NCBI GenBank assembly: GCA_004194705.1
Contig: SADC01001227.1
Span: 1,674,001 to 1,738,000 of the forward strand
Source of the DNA: Ditylenchus dipsaci
Taxonomy: Eukaryota; Nematoda; Chromadorea; Rhabditida; Anguinidae
DNA length: 64,000 nucleotides
Direction of reading: 5' to 3'
Positions 11,095 to 23,000 of this stretch are shown piece after piece; the first letter of the stretch is position 1; every line of letters begins with the position of its first letter. The position numbers and the translations under genes are program-made. The notes under the pieces were generated by a model. The model searched no databases. It saw nothing but the letters and a program-made list of their open reading frames with translations, and had not been told where the DNA came from.

Positions 11095-14000
11095 AGACAT
11101 CTGAGTTCACATTCATGCGCATAAAGAACAGCTGTATTTCCAAAAAAGCTGGCCTTAGCGAACTGTCTGCATTCCAAGAATCTTTCAACAGATCAGCAAT
11201 TTGTCTGTTAGCAAAATCTATAGAAAAGTCTAGATAGACCTAAAAATATTTTATGAAAATACCACCGAAACAAAAAAATTGAATAATTTACTGCATCACG
11301 GGATCCTTCTAGAATTTTCTGGCAATTGTCTACAATTTGAGCATTTGACATTTCACTAAAAGGCAGTTTAGCACAGTGGTTCAGCAATTCCCAACAGGTA
11401 ATAGCAAAAGACCAGACGTCTGTTTTGCTAGACCAATTGTCCTGCAATAAAAAAATAGGTGATTTAAAGCAGTTCAATTTCGACGTCGATAAATTACCAG
11501 AACAATTGCTTCTGGTGCACTATAGCGGAGTTGAGCATGTAAATTTGGTCCGCGAGGGGAAGCTATTTTAACATTAAGATGGTCATCTATCAAACAACTC
11601 CTAAAAATTTCAGGTTTAAATTTTTTGGCTCGATATGTGTTGGTGCGGCACCGAAAAAAACTGCCTTGCTCCCCCTTGTTGATTTTTTTCGTATTTTTCT
11701 TAAATTTTGTTGGCTTTGACTTGGACGAAGGGTGAGCAAGCGTACGTTAGGACGGACTTGAAAATGTTTTCTAAGCTGCAAAAAAGGTAACAAAAACATG
11801 TTTGAGTCTGTCCTATTATACGCTGGAGTACCATGCACCTAACCCTGAGCCAAAAAAGACTATTGAATTAAAACATACAAGTGATGGTGTCACTATTATG
11901 GTGTTGAAATATGTTTATTTGAATTTCAAAATGAAAATATTATATTTCTGTAAAAAAATTAGAAAAAAAATAAAAAATAAAAATAAGACAAATAAAATAA
12001 AAAAGGGGACCAAGGCAGTTTTTTTCGGGGCCACCCCAACACATATAGAGCCAATTTTTGAAGAAGAAACTTGCAAATACATGGGTGGCTCAAAAAGAAT
12101 TTACATTTTTTGAATGTTAAATGTTTGAATTTTTTAATAAAACTTTTTTGCAGCCATCTGGTTGTTTTAATTTTTCAAAATTTTTTGACCATCTACCTTG
12201 GTGACAGATGACCATGTACTATTTGGTGAGTCTCCAAGTATTTCATCCCAGCTGCTATTGATGTACATACTCGGACTAGGGTGTTAGAACTAAAAATCTA
12301 TTTTGTTCAAACTTTAAAGAAAAACAAAAAATCGTTTACTTAAAGGCTAAAGGTTTTCCTTAATAGCTGAGCGAATATTGCCAAGTGAAACAAATTGTGT
12401 TATGATGGAAAAGTCATCACAGCGATCAATAAACTAAAAAAAGTTCGAAAGTTTAAAGTCAAAATACATTATTGCATAGTCCACAGTAGCATAGCCAGGG
12501 GAGGGGCAGCGGGGGCACATGTTCCCTCGTCAGATGTTTTTTAAGAAGGTGTATGTAAAATTGACTAAAAATGACCTGGTGCCCCCTCCGTCAGAAATTT
12601 CTGGGTGTGCCTCTGATAGTCTCTATTCATTATTAAGCTAAAAAATGACAAGATACCGTATTGTCTCTAATAGAAGCCCTGGGGCTTCTATTTTTTGACC
12701 CCGCTCAGAGGGAAGGCTTCTATTAGAGAAAATACGGTATATTTATATTAGAATGTCTGCATAGGCGGCAAATAAAAACGGATAAAAAAACGCCGCAAAA
12801 TTGAAAAAGTTGATGATCATATAAAAAGCCTTATTTTATCTATGGTCGAAGGTATATATTAAATAGTCTGGTACGATCATCAAAGTTTTTCTATTATTAG
12901 ATAGACAAAATTAGAATTCAAATGAACTCTAGTACATTATGTAACTCAAAGCCCAGAGTTAATAAATATATTTATGCGCTACTTACCGTATTTTCTCTAA
13001 TATACCCACACTCTCTATTCTACCCACACTCTCTAATAAACCCACACCCCAGAGGGAGGTTGAAAAATAAACCCACACTCTCCAATAAACCCACACCCCT
13101 GGAGGGTCATTTTATCCCAATTGCCACAAAAAACAGCGTTTGAATTTTTATTGATTTTTCTTTCTTTTTCAGTGAAGCTATGGACCAAATTATGCAGAAC
13201 TACGGAAGCGATCTGTCCGGCAGCGAAGATGAGCAGCCAGTCAAGTCCAGAAAGCGCAAGGCCTACACAGCAGAATGGAAGCTGCAAGTGGTCAAGCATG
13301 CCAAGCAAGTCTCGAAGAAAGCAGCCAGCAAAAAGTACAACATTGATCGCTCGTCAGTCATTGAGTGGGTCAAGAAGGAGAACCAGCTGAAACAACTCAA
13401 GTTAGATTTCCTTCCAGCTTTTCTGTTTGATATATTTTTTTTACTTCTAGGGAATCCGCAACGGATGGCAAGAACAAGAAGAAACATCCTGGTGGTGGTC
13501 GCCCGCTCAAGTTCAAAGATCTCGACACGCAATTGGCAGCTTGGGTAAGGGAGCGCCGTTCAAAGAAGCTCAAGATCAGTCGTCGAACGATCCAAATGAA
13601 AGCACAACAAATGGTCAGCGCAGAAGAAGACGGAGAAGGATTCACGGTGTGTTTTGTCTTTATGTAGAAATTCTGATTTATCTTGGATTTTAGGCAAGCA
13701 CGGGCTGGCTCACAAAGTTCATCAAGCGACATCGCTTTAGCAACAGGGCCAAGACAACAGTATGCCAGAAGCCGCCTTCGGACTACGCCAAAAAGCTTGT
13801 GGACTTCGTTGTCTTTGTGTCAAGGATGCGCCGGAAGTACAAGTGAGTATTTTTATTTCTATATGTTTGAAATGTAACCTCTTATTTCAGTTACCAATCA
13901 ATCTATGCGGCTGATGAAACTGCTGTCTGGTTGGAGGATTCAAGCGGGAAGTGCATTGACGAGAAGGGAGCAAAAGAGGTACGATTAAGCCAATGATTTC

Positions 14001-17000
14001 TATTGATTATTGGATGTTATTGTTGGATTTCAGGTTGGTGTGCTCACAACTGGTCACGACAAGATGCGCGTCACGGTCATACTCACTGCTCGTTCAGATG
14101 GATTCAAATGCAAACCGTACGTTCTTCTTCCTCGCAAGCGTCCGGATCCGAAAATCGTGGAAAAGTTTAAAAGCAAATTAGTTCTCAGTTGGGCGGGCAA
14201 GATCTGGATGGACGATGAACTGACCAGCGACTTCCTCGACAAGACTTTGGGGCGTTCTCTCTTTGGCAAGCGACTACTGGTCTGGGATTCATTCAGATGC
14301 CATATCTCTGAATCAACAAAGAAGAAGCTGAAGGAAATTGGAATGCATTCAGCTGTCATCCCGGGCGGCTGCACCAAATTAATTCAGGTTTGTAATTTAT
14401 TTGTTTACATTCTTTTGCTGTATACTCTTTTGTTTCAGGCTCCAGACGTCGTGTGGAACGGTCCGTTCAAAGCAAAGATCAGGGAGCTCTACAACATTTG
14501 GATGCTGAACGACGCCAACAAAGAATTCACTGCCAAGGGGAATCCAAGAGCACCTTGTATGGATGTCTATCTTGAATGGGTCTGCCAAGCCTGGGATGCA
14601 CTGCCAAAGGAAACAATCGCCAAGTCATTCAAAAGTCTGTAAATTTGTAATTTGTTAACTTAAATTCATTTCTGTTTTAGATTGCGGAATAACAAATGCT
14701 CATCATGCCGGCGAAGATGACCAAATACATTGCTTCAAAGAAACCGGACCTGTGCCTGAAGGATTGCAAATGCTCTTTGATGCCCGAATGTACGCTGATG
14801 ATTTGCCGCAAATAGAAGAAGTCGACTCAGAAGAGGATGAAGAAAACGGATACGCCAGCGACCGCTCACTCGAAGAAAACGAATTCGAAATTTGTTCTCA
14901 ATTTGTTTAATTGTTTGTTTGGTTGCATTATGTTATCCCAATAAAATTGTTTGTTCCAGTTTATTATCGCAAAAATTTTCGCCGCGCCTTCGGCGCGACA
15001 ATGTTCAAAAATAAACCCACACTCTCTATTATTCCCACACTCTCTAATAAACCCACCCCCTAGAGGGAGGTTGAAAAATAAACCCACATGTGGTTTAATT
15101 AGAGAAAATACGGTAAATATACCCAGCCCAAATAAATTTTATTTTTATAACAACCTAAAGACTAGGGTTGGCAAAGCATGTTTCAGGGCGCGGCCGACCA
15201 TTTTTGAAAAAAAAATTTTGACTAAAAATGAACTTTTGCCTTGGAAGATTAAGGCCAACCACCCGGAAAGGGCACCCGAATATCCAAAAAAATGGAATTT
15301 GGACATAGTTTTTTTGTCGATTGGGCCTACCACTTAAAGAAACTCCTGTATGCATGCTTTTTCATGCATGCAGAATCATTTTCGAGTGATTTGTGTCTAA
15401 GGTATGTGGGTGTGCGCATCTCAACTCTAAATCCGCAAGTCCCCTGCGCTCCCGAAGGGGATTTCCGATTTTTAATAATGTACCTTCACAAAAAGATGAT
15501 TGTCGGATAACCTGCTCATTACTTCTGTTTCAGCCATCAATGCCTTTCTAAAAAATTTAGCAAATCAATTTCTTAGATATATAATTAACAGCCAAAATAG
15601 ACTACCTCGCAGCCAAATCAGTTACATACTCAGGCTTGGCTGTTTTATCACAAATGAACCATTTTTGTCCTTTTCTGACAGCCTACACTTGAATATCTGG
15701 GTGAACTTTCCTTCGCCAATTTTCTCAATGATCTCTACGGAAGAACTTAAAAAAGGTATCTTGTTTAGCTGATTTCGGTCAAGCCTGAAATGAAAATTTT
15801 GAATTCCATAGCCTTTTCCTGGTGTCAATTACATTTCTTCGTCGAAAACTGCTGCATTATTTTCCGGCAGACACTTTTGTTTAGATGTCAAGTTTTTAGT
15901 CGCTCTAAATTTTTTTTATTTTTGCTTATTATATAATTTTGACTAACTAAGCTGACCTGGAAGGCAAAGTCCTGTTTCGAAAATCTCGAAATGATCTAGG
16001 TTTAGGCACTGGTTTACGATAAGGAGATTTAAGGTTTGTAGCAACAAGTGAAGCTGAGGCAGATGTCTTGAGTCGATAAGGTAGTAGAGGTGCATTTACA
16101 CAAGGCTCAGCATAAACTATCTCTTCTGAAGTGGTGGAGGAGGAGGTAGGAGGTGGGGGAAAGTTAAATTCCAATAAAGAAGGTGAACTTTCTTCACCGC
16201 TTCGGCTAAGGCTGGTGGCGTAGGAAAATGCATGGCTTCTGTGACCAATCATTCTACAAATGCAGAAAATCATAGGTGATAGTCAAAATAAAGCGCGTTA
16301 ACCGCTTCATCCCCCCACTCCAAAAAAATCCTAGTGTCTTATACTTTTGCCCACATCGTTTTAAGAGACATCATCTGTAATTTTGAAGGTTTTTTAATGA
16401 AATTTGGCACCGTGATTTTTTCAATTTTTTTCTACCGCGCATATTATATACCAAACAACTCCAAATTTAATGCTGAACAATGTGTTCTCGAGCGTCGACA
16501 TTAATTTTTGCATAAATTTTGAGTTATGGCCTATTATAGTGAAGCGGTTATTTTCAAAATCCAAAAATGACTTTCTTTTTTAAATTGCAAGAAGTGGACT
16601 GCTTTGATCATGCTTACATTCATGTTTGGGCTTATTCGACTTGGCTTGAGCAGCTCTACAATTTATCATATTATTGTAAAAAATTTGAACTTTTGGTTAA
16701 TTTGAAACAAATTTACAAACTTTTAGTCACGCCTTTTTTCTCGAAATTTGGCATTTTACCCGTGACGGACTCGAGGCACGAAAAAGTAAATTGCTATTTC
16801 AGAATCTCCACAATAAACTGCATCTAATGGTATCAAACATGTCCGCAATATCAATTGTAGCTCGCGGTATCCGGACCTCTGAAGTCGGTAGCTCGGACGA
16901 ATTTAAAGTCAAAACCACAGGGGGAAACAAGGCAATTTTTTTTGAAAAATATTCACGATCACAATCTGAAATTTTCTGAAAGCAGATCCGCGTTCAGCAT

Positions 17001-20000
17001 GGTCGATTTGCATGTGAAACTGCTTTCAAATGTCAAGAAATGTTATCAACTTTCAAATTTCGCTCAAGACAAATAAGGATGATTAAAATCACGGTGCCAC
17101 GAAAACCTTCAAAATAACAGATTATGCCTTTTAAATTTTTTTTCAATTTTTCATAAGTGGTATTTTTTTCTGCCCGATAAATATTTCTTTCTACCCGCAA
17201 AATATATTTTTCTACCCGCAAATGAGAAGCACCGCAAAATATTTCTTTTTAACCGCAAATTTCTTCTTTTTATTGTTATGTCTTAACTATGTTTAAAATC
17301 ACAATTTTAGCTTCTACAAAATACAATATGGTATGCTTTCTGGGGCCTACCGCAAATAGAAACTCTGGTATGCATATGTTTTTATGCATCCAGAGTCACT
17401 TTCGAGTGATTTGTGTCTCAGGTATGTGGGTGTGCGGCCCCTTCGGGGGCGTAGGGGCTTCGTAGGTTAGAGATGCGCGCACGCTTTTACCTTACAAATG
17501 ATTCCGAGTAGAGATGGGAACAAACAATATATTGGTATTGGGGTATTGGGTCAAATAAAGGCGTTAATATTGGTATTGGGATATTGGTTGGTGACTTTCG
17601 AAAATATTGGTATTGGGTTTGACAAAGATAATGGGTGCTAAATAGTGTAATTTTTCCAATAAAAATTTCAAATTTTCACTCTTATTTCCTCCTTTTTTTT
17701 CGGCCTAATGGATGACATTAAACAAGTTCTGACTGAGAAGTGATTTTTTTTGACAAAATCGAGTTTTCTTTTCCACAGTTGTGCAACACCATAACAAGAT
17801 TTATTTCAAATTATTTATCGTACATTCGACAGCTGGTGTAATGACATTAATTTTTCGTGCAAAAATTAGTTCGCCCTATGTTAAAGGGCCATTGCCACCT
17901 GTTTTGAACTGTCCCCCGCCAATTCAAAATTTTTTGCCTAATCATTGAACTTCTGTACGGATTTCTCAGCTTGGTTTCTAACAAAACAAGGCCTAGGATT
18001 TAATGTCAGGTATATTTGTGTTAGAACCCAAGATGAAAAATCCGTGGAGAAGTTCAGTGATCAGAAAAACAAAAAAAATAAAATAAAAAAATTACAAAGT
18101 AGAAAAATTATAAAGATAAACTCATAAAGATTAACTCTATAAAGATAAACTCACAGAGGGCCAAAAAAATTGGTACTGGTTTTGGGCAAAGGCAAATGCC
18201 CATTTCTAATTCCGAGCAAGAATCTTGATGAAAAAAGAGTTTAGAGAGTCTTTTTGCCCAGCTCCAGAAAGAAAAATGTGGTAAATCAGCCAAAAATTAT
18301 GGGGGGGGGTCTATAAGGGTACCCCTTTTTTATTCCCACATTACGAGTAGCATACCATATTGTATTTTGTAGAAGCTAAAATTGTGATTTTAAACATAGT
18401 TAAGACATAACAATAAAAAAAAGAAATTTGCGGGTAGAAAAAATATTTTGCGGTATTTCTCATTTTCGGGTAGAAAAAATATTATCCATTTTTTTCAACG
18501 CTCAACCAACCTCTGCTTTTGACCACCAAACTCATTTAGTGTTGCATACAGACCAGATTTTTGTTGCTGTAAAAAGTCTTGAGAACGAGAGCCTGGTAAG
18601 AAGCTATGAATGCTTTGAACCATTTGTTTCGGAGTACTATCTCCACCTTGAAAACAATTTTTTTTATAAAATTAGGTAAAAAACTACCTAAAGTGGTGAC
18701 TAAAATTCCAGGTTTGCTGTAGAAAGAATTTCGAGCAGAGGTAGTGCCTAATTTGTTGTTAGATCGTGCCCGTTTGACTAGATAAAGTATGCAAAAATAG
18801 AGCAGTAGCAATACGAAAACAGCTAGCAAAACTAAAACAAAAGATTGTAAAAAATTGAGGGTTAAACTATAAAGATAAACTCACAAAAAATTACAAAGTA
18901 GTACACTTCAAAGCGTTTATATTGATCATGGTCAAATAGTCCATTGCTTTTGGTCGAAGAAATGACAGTGAAATCGCCTAAATATTAATTAATAAAGAAA
19001 TCAAACTTTTTTACTAAACCTTTTTTATTAGTAAAAAATTTTCCAGGTACTATTCTGCCTGGTGGACCCCCCCCCCTTCCTAAAAGGTAAAATTTTTTGA
19101 CAAAGGTTTTTTTCGAATTTTTTGTCTTTTAGTTAATCTATGTCTTCAATTTTGTTTTTTTTTTTTTTAGTTTGAAATTATGTGTTTCTCCATCTTTGCT
19201 ATGACGCTGCTTTAACCTGTCTAAAACACTCTCTTCTTGGGTCACCTATTGAAAAATTTAATTTTCGAAGTTGGTGTCCTTGATTAAAAAACCGCGTGAA
19301 TGCTCGCGATTGCGCTAATAAAAAGTTGGGGTTGATTGGGCGAAAAAAAAAAATTCTGGTCAAAAAACATTTTTTGAAAATTTCTCATCAAAGAAAAAAT
19401 TTTTTTGGTGCGAAAAAAAGTTCTTGTGCCCAGTTTTGATCGACGCAGAATTTCCTTGCGCGTCGAATGAGAAAAATATCAGACGGATACGAGGCCCGGA
19501 ACATGGGGATGTTGCCTCGCGGAGTTGGGTACTCAAAACCGAAAAATCGGTAAATTTTAAGATTTGCGACCTGCTGGACACCGCATGTGTGGTGGCGTGC
19601 CTTCTAGTTTTTTTACTAAAAGCCAGTTGAACTACTTATCGCCTTAGTACACTTTTCATACTCTCTGGTGTACCCCTTTTTCTCTAAGCCTATAAGACTC
19701 CATATTCTGTGGAATCCAGGTAGAATGGTTCTTATTTCCAATTGCTCTTTAATTTATTTTTTATTTTCTATTTAATTTATTTGCTGACACACCGCTACTT
19801 ATTTTCTTGCCCATGGAATTGCTTTTAGCTTGATGTCACTTTCCGTTTGGCAAAAGCCTTCAGATTTCTTGATGTTTTTATAGACAGTCTTCACAGGACT
19901 TTTTTTTTGTTGTCTTAGCTTTTCAATCGATTAATTCGAGACCTGCGACCGTTGGTTGCATGATACTTTTTTCATTTCCTAATGTTCTTAGGAATCTCAG

Positions 20001-23000
20001 CCTACTTTGCTGTTTTCTTGGCGTTCCAGCAGATTTTGAGACCTATGACCATTGACAGAATGGTAAAGAAACGTTTGCGCAATTTTTTCATAGTTGATTT
20101 CATGCATGATTTTTTTTAGTTTTGGTCCTAACATATGTTTTTTAGATTTTTTTAAATTCTCATGCATTTTTTGGATTCCTCGATGAATTTTGGCATGAAA
20201 GCTTGGGTAAGGGCTTGGGCTAGACCAGCGAAGGATACGACAAACTTAAAAGGGGTTGTTCAAACGTAAACTTAGAAAAAACTGCGCAAACGTCAACGCA
20301 CCGACAGAATGATGCCATTGGGCTAACATTGGGGTTGACATTTTTTCAGATTTTTAATTATGATATTTTTTAATAAATATTGGACGTCTAATAATCACAT
20401 GAAAAAGCTGAAAATTGATTATAAAGATATTTTGTTGATTTTTTGATGAATTTTATATAATTCAAACCTTCTAGAAATTTCACTTCAGTGAGATAGAACC
20501 AGGCAGCAGAAAATATAATGGTTACACGAACATGCTTTGCTAAATTTCCTTGTAGTGAAATATCAAGGATTGTCACATTGTCCGATGCCAAACTACTAAA
20601 TGACTGAGAAATTTGATTCGACTTTGCGTCAATGCTGTCATTTTCATATAGATCAACCAGAACCTTTTCTGGGTTTTGACCGAATGTAAACATTTTTAGA
20701 TCAGAAAATTTTTTTGAGTTGTCAAATCCAAACAATATTTCAATTTCTCCACCTGAAATTAAATGAATATTCATGGCAAAGTATTAAGAAAAAAATTTAC
20801 TTGTAGATTTTTGAGTCCAGCCTAGCCAGGATGCATTTAAACCGTGTGAAGATGTAGGAGAATCAACCGCAATATATCCATCAGTTAACAATCCTAATCC
20901 TCTGAAAAGCGTCTTGATTGATTTCTTTTAAATTCTGTAACCTTTCTAATTTAAAAAAAATTGTCGCATCATTCCTTTTTTAATGATTTAATCATACTTT
21001 ACTGAAAAAATAATTCTGAATATTTTCGGAATAAAAAAGTGTCCCGCGCGCATTCAAACATCTGAAATTCTCATTGTCGGCAACGGCAATGGTCCTTTAA
21101 GTCATTGTGTACAATAAAAACTAGGGGTTGTGGAACTTTCTGGAGAAATGGAAACCGGAGAATCCTCTGGAGAATTCTTCAGAAAATTCTCTGGAATTCT
21201 CCAAAAAATAGGAACTCAATCGCAAACTTCAGCGAAAAGTTAAATAAATAGCGAATTTGCGTTTCAATACAGTGCGTTTCAATACAAACCTCAATATAGA
21301 GGCCTAGGGAACCACAATCACTAAATTGGAGACTGTATTTCGACTATAAAACATACGAAAGCCACTAAATCGAGGTTCAGCTCTACACTTAACTGTACGA
21401 AACTACAGTTAAGTGTAGAAAAATTTCAGTTGACTGTATAGCCACAGTTAAGTGTAGAAAAATTACAGTTGACTGTATAGCCACAGTTAACTATGTGACT
21501 GATTTAACTTACTGATTTTCGGTAATTTATGTGAGTTATAATAAGTAACTAGTAAGTAAGTCACTAATAACTTGTCAGTAATTTACCATAACTTACCGCC
21601 TCTCGATCCTAGAACTAACTGAGTTATTTCACATTTTATATTTCATTTTTTTGTTTAGTCAAAGAAATAAGCGAAGAATTCCAGAAAATTCTCCGGGAAA
21701 TTCTCTAGAGAATTCGTTGGAGAACTCTCCATTCCACAACCCTAATAAAAACTGAAACTACGAAAACGAAAAAAGTAATTTGGATCGAGACTTTTAAGCT
21801 TTGTGTATTTTTTCGTGATGACATTTCTAAACTCTTTTTCTAGCGTATTGAAAGTACATTTTTTTTGATCTTTGCACTCTGCCTTTATTTACGCGCTCTT
21901 TGGCATTGAACTTTAGCGATTTATATGTAAAAAAGTTAAGCGTAAACAAAAAATTTAATAAGAAACTTACTTCTTGTTTCTAGAACTGTCTTGCAAATCA
22001 GTTTCTTCAAACAATAAATCACTGTGATCTGGAGATCCAACCTTAGATGTAGAATACGCAAGTAAGCCATCTTAAAAAAATTAAAGAGTTGACAGCAAAG
22101 TTTTGTAAATAACAAAACACCTCACCAGAATATATGCATCCATACAGCTCCATCCTCAAACAAGTGGTCCTAGTAACAGAGGAAAATGGGACGATTCTAA
22201 TCTTTGAAGCAACTATAGGTGGGTCTAGAATGCGCAAAACTGCTGTTTCAGTGTCTTCATTTCCATCGATTAGCTAAATTAAAAAAAAATGTTGACCCTA
22301 CTTGGATATACCCCCCCACTGAATTTTTCTTAAAAGTGTTTCCAAACACCCTTAATCGACCTAAATGGCATTATTTTTAAGTTCTGGCCTAAAAAAAATT
22401 GAGTTTTGGGCATTTTGAAATTTCGACTTTTTACCTGTTTCACCATGTTTTTCAACATGGGACTTGGAAGAATGCATTTTTGATCAAGGTTTCTGCTCGG
22501 AATTATGTCTAAGGTATGTGGGTGTGCGCATCTCTAACTCTCAAGCCCCTTCGGGGGCGCAGGGGGCTTGGTTGCTTGGAGTTGAGATGCGCACACCCAC
22601 ATACCTTAGACACAAATCACTCGAAAGTGACTCTGGATGCATGAAAAGCATGCATACCAGAGTTATTTATGCGGGAGGCCCCAGTATTCAAAATTATGTT
22701 CAACATATTCCTTTTCGCACAAAATTGACCCTTTTTTGGTCTTTTTCCACCCTAATAAAGCCCTAAATCCTTTAAGAATGGTCAAAATGGGTAATTTTGG
22801 GTGGCCCCAAAAATCAATTTTTTTATCGACCAGAATTCAAAAACAATGCCTTTTGAGCTCCTGAGGCCATTTTAGCGAGAAGTTTGGGAACATTTGAAAT
22901 AAAAGTTGATTTGGGGGGATGGAGGCGAGTATATCCAAGTAGAGCCAAATTTTTCATGTAGTGAAAATTAAAATGAACATTTTTTAAAGCATTTACTTGG

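Larger units (their letters stand above)
12984..15115 (+). mobile_element. Full-length pogo/Tigger-type DNA transposon, 2.13 kb
   Basis: Terminal repeats TACCGTATTTTCTCTAAT (left) and ATTAGAGAAAATACGGTA (right), TA at both borders. Subterminal regions carry several CCCACACTCTCTAATAAA words and a TTGAAAAATAAACCCACA motif on both sides; the right end has the palindrome AACCACATGTGGGTT. The interior encodes one complete, spliced transposase (13180-14910) with a poly(A) signal at 14940. It lies in the DDR intron between exons 15484-15547 and 12340-12433, opposite strand. GC content of the coding part is visibly higher than the neighbourhood, consistent with recent arrival. Confidence 0.92.
11093..15784 (-). 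other. DDR kinase-like domain exons: predicted pseudokinase
   Basis: Residues 573-837. Gly loop IGEGKFTQIF keeps two of three glycines (third is Thr601). The VxIK lysine (FVIK, K620) and a helix-C glutamate (E632 in AETEVMSRL) are kept. The catalytic loop reads HGHLSPRSCL instead of HRDLATRNCL: Asp is His701 and Asn is Ser706. DFG is SPR (719-721, in KIASPRGP). The segment from there to APE (SAPEA) is about 13 residues shorter than usual and lacks the YxxxYY autophosphorylation site. The C-lobe is conserved: KTDVWSFAITCWELL, LPFSEMSNAQIVDNC, VYLDFS, SSLRPAF. TAG in frame at 12349-12347. An allosteric or scaffold role is inference. Confidence 0.9.

Noticed and set aside
14054..14377. 107-codon minus-strand ORF
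   Set aside because: Shadow of the transposase exon 14034-14387 on the other strand.
15724..15850. Extra DDR exon between 15784 and 15957 (open stretch CRKIMQQFSTKK)
   Set aside because: Its length (41 bp) would break the phase, while direct joining of 15957-16253 to 15626-15784 is in frame and gives family-like sequence.
18536..18829. 97-codon minus ORF read as one exon
   Set aside because: Part is the DDR transmembrane exon, but the rest reads through a 41-bp intron in the wrong frame; splicing restores GLYATLNEF.
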